A DNA stretch of 64,000 nucleotides from Terribacillus saccharophilus (GCF_002272745.1 NZ_NPBD01000001.1:248001-312000), one strand, 5' to 3'; positions 18,842-28,067 are shown, counted from the first letter of the stretch. Made by a program: numbers and translations. The notes: a model not told the origin generated them from the sequence alone.

Positions 18842-19991
18842 ACTGTCGAAAGACTGCATCGGCAAGCGAATAAACAACTGCATCATCAGTGGGCGGGTTA
18901 TGTAAGCCAGCTCGCACATCACGAAAGTGACGCTGGAGCGGATTGTCAGCAGACAAACTTCTGGCTCCGACTATACGCATGCAGAGATCCACAACTTCAT
19001 TCGCTTTATTGGTAACAATATGTTTAGCTGCAGCTAAATCAGGACTCATTTCCGATCTTTTTTCAGGATACTCAACCCACTTTCTGGCTGTAGCGTAAAG
19101 TACTTCTCTGGCATTAAAAAGAGCTAGTTCTATCTCGCCGATTTTTCTTCTGACTTCTGGTACATCTTTGATTGGACCCGGCAAGGAAACAGGCTGGAAA
19201 TCTGAAGCAAATTGAATTGTATAATCTCTAGCAGCAACAGCTATACCAAGGTATACAGCCGCGATCTGCAAGTACCAGCCTCTTGGAGTGGAAGTGCCTT
19301 TATTCTCTTCTATAAGTAGTGTATCCTGGTCCACAATTACGTCTTCTAAAATCAAATCATCACTTCTTGTTCCTCTCATTGCGATACTATCCCATGTTTC
19401 TACTACAGATACTCCTTCTAGGGAATGATCGATCAAAAAGAAGCCTTTGTTCCCAGAAGGAAGTATAGTGGCTGTGGCAATGCTGTAGTCCAAAGCAGCA
19501 GCCATCGAAGCGAAGGATTTACGACCATTGATTCTCCATTTTGAACCTTCCAGTATTGCAGTTGTCCTCGGAGCTGCTCCTCGCGAAGGACTGCCGGTTG
19601 CGTTTTCTGTTTGAACCAAGTTAAGAAGAATTTTGTCATGTATGATTTTATTACTGAGATTTTTGAAGCTTTGTTCATCCCATTTTTTACTTTCTGCATT
19701 TTCCAGTACAACACCAAGCTGCCAGCCAAATGATAGAGCCGTAGGAGCATCGCCTTGAGCAAGTATCTCTTGAACGTGTAAGTACTCCACGAGGTTTAAA
19801 CCTGTGCCTCCATATTCCGTCGGCACAGTAAGAGACAAAAAGTCGCTCTCCTTTAACGCTTGAAAGTTTTCATAGGGAAACTCCCCGCTGCTATCAATAT
19901 GGGCTGCGCGTTGCTTAAATTTTTCAGAAAGGATCTTTGCTTTCTGAATCACTTGATCAAACACTTTTGTTTTCTCTGCGGTTTCTCGCAT
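18840..19991 (-). CDS. Acyl-CoA dehydrogenase family monooxygenase, SfnB/DszC-like
   Basis: 383 residues with an acyl-CoA dehydrogenase fold: N-terminal helices, central LVQTENATGSPSRGAAPRTTAILEG and KWRINGRKSFASMAAALD strands, C-terminal helical bundle. Segments resemble the DszC/SfnB/XiaF group, flavin enzymes that hydroxylate at sulfur or carbon rather than desaturate acyl-CoA. Preferred ATG is the second of two, seven bases from AAGGAG. A SAM riboswitch with terminator lies directly upstream, so expression should rise when SAM is low. This argues for a role in getting methionine or cysteine sulfur from organosulfur compounds. Confidence 0.85.
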   Translation of the reverse strand: MRETAEKTKVFDQVIQKAKILSEKFKQRAAHIDSSGEFPYENFQALKESDFLSLTVPTEYGGTGLNLVEYLHVQEILAQGDAPTALSFGWQLGVVLENAESKKWDEQSFKNLSNKIIHDKILLNLVQTENATGSPSRGAAPRTTAILEGSKWRINGRKSFASMAAALDYSIATATILPSGNKGFFLIDHSLEGVSVVETWDSIAMRGTRSDDLILEDVIVDQDTLLIEENKGTSTPRGWYLQIAAVYLGIAVAARDYTIQFASDFQPVSLPGPIKDVPEVRRKIGEIELALFNAREVLYATARKWVEYPEKRSEMSPDLAAAKHIVTNKANEVVDLCMRIVGARSLSADNPLQRHFRDVRAGLHNPPTDDAVVYSLADAVFRQ

Positions 19992-20016
19992 GAACATTCT
20001 CCTTATCCAATAAATT

Positions 20017-20168
20017 AAAAAACCTCTTTCATGAGAAAGAGGTGATGTTTATGTAAGCATTCTCTCTCATCTCTCAGACAAGTCTGTCTGCTGGAATTAG
20101 CACCTTGCTTCAAACAAGCGGTTGCTGCAGGGTCGTTGGACCAGTTCCTACCCTGACTCTAGATAAGT
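20017..20168 (-). promoter_or_regulatory. SAM (S-box) riboswitch, leftward
   Basis: On the minus strand CTTATCTAGAGTC opens P1 and is closed by AGATGAG. Between them lie the S-box core elements (AGGGTAGGAACTGG, CAGCAACC, AAGGTGCTAATTCC). The expression platform is the terminator ACCTCTTTC-TCAT-GAAAGAGGT plus T-run at 20017-20044. SAM binding should favour the terminator and switch off the gene at 18840-19991. Confidence 0.92.
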
Positions 20169-20295
20169 GTGTTTATTCGGTTGTCGGCATAAATATAAGT
20201 CATATACGGAATATTGTCAATTATATATTTAATTTCGAAAACTCAATTGACAGGCAATGGACTGTCCTGTATATTGAGCTTTAATTCAATAAGCA

Positions 20296-20468
20296 TTTCT
20301 TATCCAGAGAGGTGGAGGGACTGGCCCTTTGAAGCCTCGGCAACAGACTGCTGCAGTACTGTGCCAATTCCAGCAAGCTACTAGCTTGAAAGATGAGAAG
20401 AGAGTGGACGTTGTACGCCTGCGTCGACTAAGTAAGACCTCTTCTTAATCTAAGAAGAGGTCTTTTAT
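20296..20468 (+). promoter_or_regulatory. SAM (S-box) riboswitch, rightward
   Basis: The aptamer runs from CTTATCC at 20299 to AGATGAG at 20391-20397 and holds the canonical GAGGTGGAGGGACTGGCCC, GCCTCGGCAACAG and GTGCCAATTCCAGC elements. The terminator AAGACCTCTTCTTA-ATC-TAAGAAGAGGTCTT with T-run sits at 20434-20466. It controls the LLM monooxygenase-metNIQ operon. Confidence 0.95.
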
Positions 20469-20491
20469 TTGTGAAAAATGGAGGGGTAAAA

Positions 20492-21895
20492 GTGGGAAAG
20501 CAAATTATTTTGAATGCATTTGATATGAATAGTGCGATGCATAACTCGCATGGGTTATGGAAGCACCCAGAGAGCAAGCGGCATCGGCAATATAAGGATT
20601 TGAATTATTGGATTGATCTGGCGAAGCTATTGGAACGCGGAAAATTTGATGCTATCTTCTTTGCCGATGTACTAGGTATCTATGATATTTACCGGAATAG
20701 TAAAGCTCCTTCTATCAGGGACGGTCTGCAGGTTCCGTTAAATGATCCGGCGTTATTGATTTCTGCAATGGCTAGTGTTACCGAAAATTTAGGGTTCGCA
20801 GTTACGGTAAGTACTACATATGAACCGCCATTCGGTAATGCGCGACGTTTTTCCACGCTGGATCATCTGACAAAGGGAAGAGTTGCTTGGAATGTCGTGA
20901 CCTCCTATCTTCCAAACGCTGCCCGTAACTTTGGTTTGACTGACATGATCAAGCACGATGAGCGGTATGAGATTGCCGACGAATTCCTGGAGGTTTCTTA
21001 TAAGTTATGGGAAAGCAGCTGGGAGGAGGATGCAGTTGTTGAAGATCTACAAAACCAAGTGCTCGTGAAGCCTGAAAAAGTGCATGAAATCAATCATGAA
21101 GGTCAGTACTTCCAGGTTGAGGGACCGCATTTGAGTGAGCCTTCTCCGCAGCGGACTCCTGTTATTTATCAAGCTGGTACGTCTGAAAAGGGACGGGAAT
21201 TTGCTTCTAGGCATGCGGAATGTGTTTTTGTTGGAGGACCTACTGCTGAACGTATCCGTTATTATGCAGAGGATATAAGGGAGAGAGCTGCCAAGCATGG
21301 TCGAAATCCAGATCATGTTAAGATTTTCTCATTCCTTAGCGTCATTGTAGCGAAAACTACCGAAGAGGCACAGCAAAAGTATCAGGCATACACGAGTCAT
21401 TGGAGCTCTGATGCAGCCAAAGCACAATTTGGGGCAAGCGGCTACGACATTTCCGAATATGAGGAGCTAGATCCTAACGAGCCGTTTACATATGGCAAAA
21501 CAACAGAAGGCGGCCACTACAAAGCAGCCTCACTGACGAAGGATGCATCCAAGCAGCTGACAGTAGGCGAAGCGTTGAAACGATTTGATACACCTGACAA
21601 AAGTTTGATAGTTGGGAATCCAGAAGAGGTGGCAGATGCTATTCAGCATCAATTCGAGGTATCCGGAGTGGACGGTTTTAATTTGAACCATCTTGTTACA
21701 CCTGGAGATTTAGAGTCTTTTGTTGATCTGGTTATCCCGATTCTTCAAGAACGCGGACTTTATAAACAATCCTATAAAACTGGTACATTGAGAGAAAAAT
21801 TGTTTGATTATGAATCAAGCAGACTTCCATCAGGGCATCCTGCAAGTAACTATCGACTACGGAAAGTAGCGACAGGAGAGGGTGATCAAAGGTGA
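20492..21895 (+). CDS. LLM-class flavin-dependent monooxygenase (NtaA/SnaA/DszA family)
   Basis: 467 residues. Family segments: LNAFDMNSAMHNSHGLWKHP at the start, KGRVAWNVVTSYLPNAARNFG near residue 135, YEIADEFLEVSYKLWESSWEEDAV near 165, YQAGTSEKGREFASRHAECVF near 235. It oxidises an unknown substrate with FMNH2 and O2; DszA/SnaA relatives act on sulfones and related compounds. GTG at 20492 follows GGAGGGG; a longer GTG start seven codons upstream lies too close to the terminator. It is the first gene behind a SAM riboswitch and overlaps metN, so its product likely feeds sulfur into methionine. Confidence 0.87.
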   Translation: MGKQIILNAFDMNSAMHNSHGLWKHPESKRHRQYKDLNYWIDLAKLLERGKFDAIFFADVLGIYDIYRNSKAPSIRDGLQVPLNDPALLISAMASVTENLGFAVTVSTTYEPPFGNARRFSTLDHLTKGRVAWNVVTSYLPNAARNFGLTDMIKHDERYEIADEFLEVSYKLWESSWEEDAVVEDLQNQVLVKPEKVHEINHEGQYFQVEGPHLSEPSPQRTPVIYQAGTSEKGREFASRHAECVFVGGPTAERIRYYAEDIRERAAKHGRNPDHVKIFSFLSVIVAKTTEEAQQKYQAYTSHWSSDAAKAQFGASGYDISEYEELDPNEPFTYGKTTEGGHYKAASLTKDASKQLTVGEALKRFDTPDKSLIVGNPEEVADAIQHQFEVSGVDGFNLNHLVTPGDLESFVDLVIPILQERGLYKQSYKTGTLREKLFDYESSRLPSGHPASNYRLRKVATGEGDQR

Positions 21896-22923
21896 TAAAA
21901 CTGGAGAACATCTCAAAGAAGTACAACAGCAAGGGCAAGCAAATCATTGGCGTTGACGATGTGACACTAACTGTTGAAGCTGGGGAAGTTTTTGGGATTG
22001 TTGGGTACAGCGGTGCAGGCAAGAGTACGTTGCTGCGCTGCATTAATTTACTGGAAAAGCCAACGTCTGGGAAAGTATTTGTCGATGGAGTTAATTTGCA
22101 TGAGCTCTCGCCAAAGGATCTGCGAAAAGCTAGGCAGTCAATTGGCATGATCTTTCAAGGCTTTCATCTTGTCTCCTCTAAAACGGTATTTGAAAATGTT
22201 GCATTTGCATTAAGAGCTGCAGGAGCAGACAAAAAGCAGATTAAACTGCGAGTAGAAGAGCTGCTAGCCTTGGTGGGATTGGAGGATCGAAGGGATCAGT
22301 ATCCAGCACAGCTTAGTGGCGGCCAGAAGCAGAGGGTTAGTATTGCTCGAGCTCTTGCGAATCAGCCGAAGATCCTTTTATGTGATGAAGCTACTTCTGC
22401 CCTGGATCCTGGTACGACAAAATCGATTCTCTCTCTGTTAAAGAAAATTAATAGAGAACTGGGCCTGACTATCGTTGTCATTACACACGAGATGGAGGTT
22501 GTAAAAGAAATCTGCAGCCGCTGTGCGGTTATGCAGGATGGGAAGGTGGTCGAGCAAGGTTCAACCTATGACATCTTCTCAGACCCTGCTAATCCTCTGA
22601 CAGTATCTTTTATCCAGACTGTACTTAATTTTGATCTTCCGAAAGAGTTATTGGAAGAGATAAACGGAAAGCTTGTCAGGCTGCAATTCAAAGGCAGTAT
22701 TGCCGCAGAAGCAGTTGTATCAGACATGCTGCAGGCATTTCCAATTCGCGGTAATATTCTGCATGGCAAAGTAGAGTACATTCAAAGCAAGCCATTAGGA
22801 ATTTTTATCATGGAATTGAACGGAAATGAAGCGGAAGTAAATAAAGCAATTGCTTATCTAAGAGACAAAGTAAGCAAGGTGGAGGTGTTGGATGATGGAA
22901 CGCGTAATCGCCATCTTGCCTGA
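21892..22923 (+). CDS. metN: Methionine-type ABC transporter ATP-binding protein
   Basis: 343 residues: ABC ATPase domain (Walker A GYSGAGKST, Q-loop MIFQGFHL, signature LSGGQKQR, Walker B ILLCDEATSALDP) followed by a C-terminal NIL domain (about residues 265-340) that in MetN senses methionine. GTG start overlaps the stop of the monooxygenase gene by four bases. Together with metI and metQ it makes a MetNIQ importer. With a monooxygenase ahead of it, the true substrate could be a methionine derivative or another organosulfur compound. Confidence 0.9.
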   Translation: MIKLENISKKYNSKGKQIIGVDDVTLTVEAGEVFGIVGYSGAGKSTLLRCINLLEKPTSGKVFVDGVNLHELSPKDLRKARQSIGMIFQGFHLVSSKTVFENVAFALRAAGADKKQIKLRVEELLALVGLEDRRDQYPAQLSGGQKQRVSIARALANQPKILLCDEATSALDPGTTKSILSLLKKINRELGLTIVVITHEMEVVKEICSRCAVMQDGKVVEQGSTYDIFSDPANPLTVSFIQTVLNFDLPKELLEEINGKLVRLQFKGSIAAEAVVSDMLQAFPIRGNILHGKVEYIQSKPLGIFIMELNGNEAEVNKAIAYLRDKVSKVEVLDDGTRNRHLA

Positions 22924-23554
22924 ATTGAACCAAGCATTTCTTGAAACGCTTTTAATGGTCTCCATCGCTTTAGCTGTGGCGATCTTGATAGGGTTACCAT
23001 TTGGGATACTGTTGTTTGTTACAGATCGCGGATTATTTTTGGAAAACGTACTAGTAAAAAGAGTGGCAGGATTGGTTATCAATCTCATTCGATCCGTTCC
23101 TTTCGTCATTCTGCTTGTCTTCTTACTGCCGTTTACGCAATTTCTTCTCAATACGACCATTGGGCCTTTAGCTGCCTCTGTATCCTTATCTGTTGCAGCT
23201 ATACCGTTTTATGCAAGAATCGTAGAGTCCTCAGCTAGGGACATAGATAAGGGCGTGATAGAAGCAGCTATTGCTGTAGGTGCTTCTCCGTGGATGATTA
23301 TCAAAAGCATCATCCTTCCAGAAGTAAAGCCGGGTTTAATAACAGGACTAACCATTACAGCAATCAGTCTTATTGGGTATTCTGCCATGGCGGGAACAAT
23401 AGGTGGAGGCGGAATCGGCGATTTGGCAATAAGGTATGGATATTATCGCTACGATAATACAATTATGTTCACCACAGTTATCGTACTGATTGTACTCGTT
23501 CAAGTTGTTCAATACCTAGGTGATCTCGTAGCAAGAGTCGTATCAAAAAGATGA
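22892..23554 (+). CDS. metI: Methionine-type ABC transporter permease
   Basis: 220 residues, five membrane helices, with the EAA loop EAAIAVGASPWMIIKSIILPE near residue 130 and GTIGGGGIGDLAIRYGYYRYD near 170, both typical of MetI. It overlaps the end of metN by 32 bases. ATG codons at 22892 and 22895 are both possible behind GGTGGAGGTG. Confidence 0.9.
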   Translation: MMERVIAILPELNQAFLETLLMVSIALAVAILIGLPFGILLFVTDRGLFLENVLVKRVAGLVINLIRSVPFVILLVFLLPFTQFLLNTTIGPLAASVSLSVAAIPFYARIVESSARDIDKGVIEAAIAVGASPWMIIKSIILPEVKPGLITGLTITAISLIGYSAMAGTIGGGGIGDLAIRYGYYRYDNTIMFTTVIVLIVLVQVVQYLGDLVARVVSKR

Positions 23555-23574
23555 ACTCACAGGGGGAACAAAAA

Positions 23575-24387
23575 GTGAAAAAAGCTATTTTAGTGTTAAT
23601 TGCCGCAGTGTTTACAGCAGTTTTAGCAGGATGCGGTTCCGGAGAAAGCAGTGCCACATCAGATAAAAAGCTCGTTTTAGGTGCAACAATACCGTATAGC
23701 GACATGCTGGAAAAAGGGGTGAAACCGTACCTGGAGGATAAAGGTTATACAGTCGAAGTAAAGGAGTTCAACGACTATGTGCAGCCGAATAAATCTTTGG
23801 AGACCGGTTCACTAGATGCCAATCTTTTTCAGCACAAAGTTTATATGGACGCTTTCGCCGAGGAAAATAATATGGAGCTGACTAGTGTTATAACAGTTCC
23901 AACAGCACCTATCGGAATTTATTCAAATGAATTCAAGTCATTAGATGAAATAAAAGATGGAAGCACAGTTGCACTCGCTAATGATCCGACTAATCTCGGG
24001 CGGGGTCTGACAGTGCTGAGAGAGAATGGGCTAATTGAGATCGATGAAAATGCTGATCCATTGCGCGTCACTGAGAAAGACGTTACAAGCAATCCGAAGA
24101 ATTTGAAATTTGAACCAGTCGAAGCAGCTCAGCTGCCACGTACATTGGAGTCAGTTGATTTGGCAGCTATTAACGGGAACTTCGCTATATCAGCTGGCAT
24201 CGATTTAGCGACAGCACTCGCACTCGACGAATTGCCGGAGGATATCCAAAACCGAGTAGTTGTCTCAACAGAAAACAAAGATGAGCAATTTGTGCAAGAT
24301 ATAAAGGAAGCGGTAGAGTCGGAGGAGTTTGCTAAGGTGATTGAGGAAGATTTTAAAGAATTTCATAAGCCTGAGTGGATGAAGTAA
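23575..24387 (+). CDS. metQ: Methionine-type ABC transporter substrate-binding lipoprotein
   Basis: 270 residues. The signal peptide ends in a lipobox (VLAGC), then an NlpA/MetQ-family binding domain (LVLGATIPYSDMLEKGVKPYLE, NDYVQPNKSLETGSLDANLFQH, PTAPIGIYS). GTG start behind CAGGGGGA; an ATG eight codons earlier has no site. The NlpA family binds methionine and its derivatives. A terminator follows. Confidence 0.9.
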   Translation: MKKAILVLIAAVFTAVLAGCGSGESSATSDKKLVLGATIPYSDMLEKGVKPYLEDKGYTVEVKEFNDYVQPNKSLETGSLDANLFQHKVYMDAFAEENNMELTSVITVPTAPIGIYSNEFKSLDEIKDGSTVALANDPTNLGRGLTVLRENGLIEIDENADPLRVTEKDVTSNPKNLKFEPVEAAQLPRTLESVDLAAINGNFAISAGIDLATALALDELPEDIQNRVVVSTENKDEQFVQDIKEAVESEEFAKVIEEDFKEFHKPEWMK

Positions 24388-24393
24388 TAATTT

Positions 24394-24420
24394 AAAAGAG
24401 GGGAGATCCCTCTCTTTTTT
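24394..24420 (+). terminator. Terminator of the metNIQ operon
   Basis: AAAAGAGGG and CCCTCTCTTTTTT arms with a short loop and a T-run. Confidence 0.85.
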
Positions 24421-24489
24421 GTGTATGTTTAATATAGGAAATCTTGAATTCTAAATCCGTCGATTAAAAAAAGAGGAGGAATAATTGTC

Positions 24490-25386
24490 TTGAAGAAACA
24501 GCAAGCTGTTGAGATTGCAAAGGGTTATGGTTTGGATGTAAAAGAAAACTCGATAATATTCAATGAGTCCGGTTTGGATTTTAAGGTTGCTTACGCTGAA
24601 GATAACAAAGGGAATGAATGGGTACTTAGGTTTCCAAGACGTGACGATGTCATGAAGAGGACGATCGTGGAAAAGAAAACACTGGATGTAATCAACAAAC
24701 ATGTCGATTTTGAGTTTCCTCTTTGGGTGGTCTATGAAGATGATTTGATTGCGTACAGAAAATTGACCGGTGTTCCAGCAGGTACGATTGATGCAGAGAT
24801 TCAAAGCTATGTATGGGAGATGAATCACGAAAATGTCCCTGAAACATTTCATCAGACATTAGCTAAAACTTTAGCAACCTTACACACCATTCCGATAGAT
24901 GAAGCATCTAAAGCTGGTTTATTAGTCCACACAGCAGAGGAAGCTAGAAAATCAATGAGAGAGCGTATGGAAAAGGTTAAAGGGACATTTGGTGTAGGAG
25001 AATCTTTATGGGAACGCTGGCAAAACTGGATCAATAATAAGGATTTATGGCCAGAAAAAACAGGTCTCATTCATGGAGATTTACATGCAGGTCACACGAT
25101 GATTGATAAAGATGTAAAAGTAACTGGTTTGATTGACTGGACTGAAGCAAAAGTAACGGATGTAGCAAATGATTTTGTTTTCCAATATCGAACGTTCGGG
25201 GAACCAGAATTAGAGAAATTAATCGGCTATTACAAGCAAGCAGGAGGTATTTACTGGCCAAATATGAAAGAACACATCATTGAACTTAATGCTGCTTATC
25301 CAGTGGCAATTGCTGAGTTTGCAATCATCTCAGACTTGGAAGAGTATAAGCAAATGGCAAGAGAAGTATTAGAAATTAATAATTGA
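24490..25386 (+). CDS. Macrolide 2'-phosphotransferase family protein
   Basis: 298 residues of the aminoglycoside/macrolide phosphotransferase fold. The catalytic loop is HGDLHAGH at residues 195-202 and the metal-binding loop is [12 protein letters not shown] near 213-224; both forms are typical of Mph enzymes, where AGH replaces the usual xxN. The N-lobe segment [14 protein letters not shown] is also Mph-like. It would phosphorylate the 2'-OH of macrolides with GTP. TTG start with AGGAGGA upstream. It looks like the chromosomal Mph enzymes of Bacillus (MphK/YcbJ type) rather than a transferred gene, as no mobile element is near. Confidence 0.87.
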   Translation: MKKQQAVEIAKGYGLDVKENSIIFNESGLDFKVAYAEDNKGNEWVLRFPRRDDVMKRTIVEKKTLDVINKHVDFEFPLWVVYEDDLIAYRKLTGVPAGTIDAEIQSYVWEMNHENVPETFHQTLAKTLATLHTIPIDEASKAGLLVHTAEEARKSMRERMEKVKGTFGVGESLWERWQNWINNKDLWPEKTGLIHGDLHAGHTMIDKDVKVTGLIDWTEAKVTDVANDFVFQYRTFGEPELEKLIGYYKQAGGIYWPNMKEHIIELNAAYPVAIAEFAIISDLEEYKQMAREVLEINN

Positions 25387-25500
25387 TTTTAAAGCTGTTA
25401 CTACTACCTATCTAATATCGATAAATAAATTTGAGCTCCCCTTTCAATTCCAGTATAGTAACATGTATAGCATTCGAGATTAGAATAGGTGGAATATCTT

Positions 25501-25923
25501 ATGAATACAGACCATGAGTTTATGGATGAATGGTTGTCTCTTGATAATTTACAATTGAAAATAAAGAAAGAACTGGAAAACGTTCTGCAAAAAGAATATA
25601 GCTTATCAATTAAAGAGTTTTATGTATTGTATTATCTATCCAAGGCCCCCGAGAAGAAACTACGTTTGCAGCAGCTGCAAGAATTGATAGGGCTCAGTCA
25701 AAGCGCGCTATCTAGATTGGTTGCAAATATGGAAGCCGACAGCTGCGGTGCATTGCAGAAACATATGTGTACAGAAGACCGCAGAGGAACGTATACGCAG
25801 ATGACAGACTTAGGGGAGAATAAGTTGCAGCGCGGTCTCCAATCGTTTCATGAAGTAATACGTACTAATTTTGCTCAAGTTGACTCTGAACAAGCACTTA
25901 AGCAATTACTGCAGAAATTATAA
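25501..25923 (+). CDS. MarR family transcriptional regulator
   Basis: 140 residues, winged helix with LRLQQLQELIGLSQSALSRLVANMEAD as recognition region and CTEDRRGTYTQMTDLG as wing. ATG is favoured by AGGTGG eight bases upstream; an in-frame GTG four codons earlier is possible. A terminator separates it from namA, so it has its own unit. It may still regulate namA, whose promoter carries repeated ATGCAT. Confidence 0.85.
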   Translation: MNTDHEFMDEWLSLDNLQLKIKKELENVLQKEYSLSIKEFYVLYYLSKAPEKKLRLQQLQELIGLSQSALSRLVANMEADSCGALQKHMCTEDRRGTYTQMTDLGENKLQRGLQSFHEVIRTNFAQVDSEQALKQLLQKL

Positions 25924-25932
25924 GATGTTTAC

Positions 25933-25961
25933 AAAAAAGTACCTGACAGGGTACTTTTTTT
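25933..25961 (+). terminator. Terminator after marR
   Basis: AAAAAAGTACC and GGTACTTTTTT arms with a short loop. Confidence 0.85.
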
Positions 25962-25974
25962 ATATGCCTTTCAT

Positions 25975-26050
25975 TTGACAGAGTTAAATTAAAACGATAA
26001 ATTAAATGCATGCGTTATGCATATAATTTGTTCGCTAAGGAGTTTTCAAC
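25975..26050 (+). promoter_or_regulatory. namA promoter with repeated ATGCAT
   Basis: ATGCAT at 26006-26011 and again at 26017-26022, with TATAAT at 26022-26027 overlapping the second copy. A TTGACA further upstream pairs with TAAATT at 17 bases as an alternative. The repeated palindromic hexamer on the -10 could be a MarR-type operator. Confidence 0.4.
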
Positions 26051-27073
26051 ATGCAAAATTTGTTTAGTACTTATAAAATAAAAAATCTAGAGCTGAAAAA
26101 CAGAGTTGTCATGCCGCCGATGTGCCAGTATTCGGTAGAAAAGAAAGACGGAATTGCTAATGACTGGCATTATCTTCATTATGTCAGCAGAGCAGTTGGC
26201 GGTACAGGATTTATTATTGTTGAAATGACAGATGTAGAGCCGGATGGTAGAATCACGGATTATGATTTAGGTTTATGGTCTGATGAGCAAGTTCCAGCTC
26301 TTACAAAAATTGTAGAGGCTGTACATAGCCATGGAGCAAAAATCGGTATCCAAATCGCTCATGCGGGACGCAAAGCAGAAGATGCAGCTGAGCCAGTGGC
26401 ACCATCCGCTATTCCATTCGACGAAAATTCCAAAACACCAAGAGCCCTTACAACAGAAGAAGTGAAGGGGATGGTCGAGAAATTCCGCTTAGCTGTAAGA
26501 CGTGCGGTACAAGCTGGTTTCGATGCAATCGAAATTCATGGTGCTCACGGTTATCTTATTCACCAATTCCATTCTCCACTAACGAATAAGCGTGATGATG
26601 AATATGGTCAGGACCTGACTAAATTCGGTCGTGAAATTATTGAAGCAGCAAAAGCAGAAATGCCAGCTGATATGCCATTGATTATGCGAATTTCTGCAAG
26701 AGAATATGTCGAAGGCGGCTATGGTATAGAGGAAAGTATCGAATTCTCTAAAGCATACAAAGATGCAGGTGCGGATGTGTTTGATGTTTCTTCCGGCGGT
26801 GAAGGACAGATTGCAGCTTGGGGAAGACCAGGTACACATGCAGCTTACCAAGTACCATTAGCACGTCAAATAAAAGAAGCACTACAAGTTCCGGTTATGG
26901 CCGTCGGCAGACTAGATGATCCAATATTGGCCAATGCGGTTATCGGAAACGAAGAAGCAGATCTTGTCCAAGTTGGAAGAGGAATGCTTAGAAATCCTTA
27001 CTGGACTTTGGAAGCTGCTAAGCAGTTGAGAAAAGAGAATATTGTACCGAAACAGTATGAAGCTGGATTCTAA
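26051..27073 (+). CDS. namA: NADPH dehydrogenase NamA (old yellow enzyme, YqjM type)
   Basis: 340 residues, FMN TIM barrel. Class-specific residues are present: Cys25 and Tyr27 (MPPMCQYS) typical of the YqjM subgroup, and the His163/His166 pair (EIHGAHGYLIHQF) that binds the substrate carbonyl. It reduces activated C=C bonds and quinone-like or nitro compounds with NADPH and is usually induced by electrophiles. A terminator follows. Confidence 0.93.
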   Translation: MQNLFSTYKIKNLELKNRVVMPPMCQYSVEKKDGIANDWHYLHYVSRAVGGTGFIIVEMTDVEPDGRITDYDLGLWSDEQVPALTKIVEAVHSHGAKIGIQIAHAGRKAEDAAEPVAPSAIPFDENSKTPRALTTEEVKGMVEKFRLAVRRAVQAGFDAIEIHGAHGYLIHQFHSPLTNKRDDEYGQDLTKFGREIIEAAKAEMPADMPLIMRISAREYVEGGYGIEESIEFSKAYKDAGADVFDVSSGGEGQIAAWGRPGTHAAYQVPLARQIKEALQVPVMAVGRLDDPILANAVIGNEEADLVQVGRGMLRNPYWTLEAAKQLRKENIVPKQYEAGF

Positions 27074-27086
27074 TCTAAATTAAATG

Positions 27087-27114
27087 GCCCCCTATATTTA
27101 GGGGGCTTATTTTA
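27087..27114 (+). terminator. Terminator after namA
   Basis: GCCCCCTA and TAGGGGGC arms with a 4-base loop, followed by TTATTTTAT. Confidence 0.8.
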
Positions 27115-27220
27115 TATAAAATGATGAATTTTATTACGTGTAATGAGCTAATATATAATATTTAAGAACAAGCAATAATATATTGTAATATTTCACCTGT
27201 TATGGTAGTTTAGTAAAGTT

Positions 27221-28054
27221 ATGAAAAAAACATCTATTTTTTACTTATATTTATCCATTTTATTTATTCTTTCATCATGTACACCTGCTGTTAAAGAGGA
27301 AGGGGAGAATAATAATATACCTACATATAAACCATTAATTATCGCACACAGAGGGGCTTCTGAAATAGAGCCTGAGCATACTTTTTTATCTTATGACCGA
27401 GCGGAGAAAGACGGAGCGGATTATATTGAAATCGACTTGCGTCAGACTGAAGATGGGCAGCTAGTAGCAATCCATGATGAGGACGTGGATCGCATAACAG
27501 ATGGTTCTGGAATGGTTGAAAACTTAACATTAGAAGAACTGAAACACCTTCATGTCGATAAAGATCAGGAGATTCTAACACTTCAGGAGATTGTAAATCA
27601 TTACGGTGATTCCGTCCATTATTATATAGAAACGAGAACAGATAGCGAAGGCAATATAGGAATGGAGGAGCAGTTGGTCTCTATCCTCAATAGCAAGGAT
27701 CTTATTAAATCGAAAAGAGTAATTATCGAATCATTTTCAGAAGAAAGCATGAAGAAAATCCACGAACTTAACAACGATATTCCTTTTGTTAGATTATTGC
27801 GTAAAGCAGAGGTTCAAGAACTTGATGATGATACTATGCAGCATATTAAAAATTATGCAATAGGTGTAGGGATATATGCGGGTAGTGTTGATGCTGATTT
27901 GGTTAGAAAAATTCATGACTATAATCTTCAGCTCCATGTCTATTACTATGATGATGAGAAAAATTTGACCGACAAAATGTTAGATTTAAGAGTCGACGGT
28001 ATATTCACTAATAATCCAGATTATGCAATTTCAGAAGTGGGTTCATTAAATTAA
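27221..28054 (+). CDS. Glycerophosphodiester phosphodiesterase, lipoprotein
   Basis: 277 residues. The signal peptide ends in a lipobox (ILSSC), so the enzyme should be tethered outside the membrane. The GDPD TIM-barrel motifs are IAHRGASEIEPEHT (catalytic His and metal Glu) near residue 45 and EIDLRQTEDGQLVAIHD near 73 (metal Glu/Asp and second His). It hydrolyses glycerophosphodiesters, for example from teichoic acid or lipid turnover, to glycerol-3-phosphate and an alcohol. The ribosome site is weak. No Pho box was found upstream. A hairpin overlapping the stop acts as terminator. Confidence 0.88.
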   Translation: MKKTSIFYLYLSILFILSSCTPAVKEEGENNNIPTYKPLIIAHRGASEIEPEHTFLSYDRAEKDGADYIEIDLRQTEDGQLVAIHDEDVDRITDGSGMVENLTLEELKHLHVDKDQEILTLQEIVNHYGDSVHYYIETRTDSEGNIGMEEQLVSILNSKDLIKSKRVIIESFSEESMKKIHELNNDIPFVRLLRKAEVQELDDDTMQHIKNYAIGVGIYAGSVDADLVRKIHDYNLQLHVYYYDDEKNLTDKMLDLRVDGIFTNNPDYAISEVGSLN

Positions 28055-28067
28055 TGAGCCTGCTTTT
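28040..28067 (+). terminator. Terminator overlapping the GDPD stop codon
   Basis: GGTTCATTAA and TTAATGAGCC arms, one-base loop with one G-T pair, followed by TGCTTTTTC. Moderate. Confidence 0.6.

Noticed and set aside
27120..27220. Pho box upstream of the glycerophosphodiesterase lipoprotein
   Set aside because: Expected by analogy with B. subtilis glpQ, but no 11-base-spaced TTCACA-like hexamers are seen; only a short ATTAC-GT-GTAAT palindrome.
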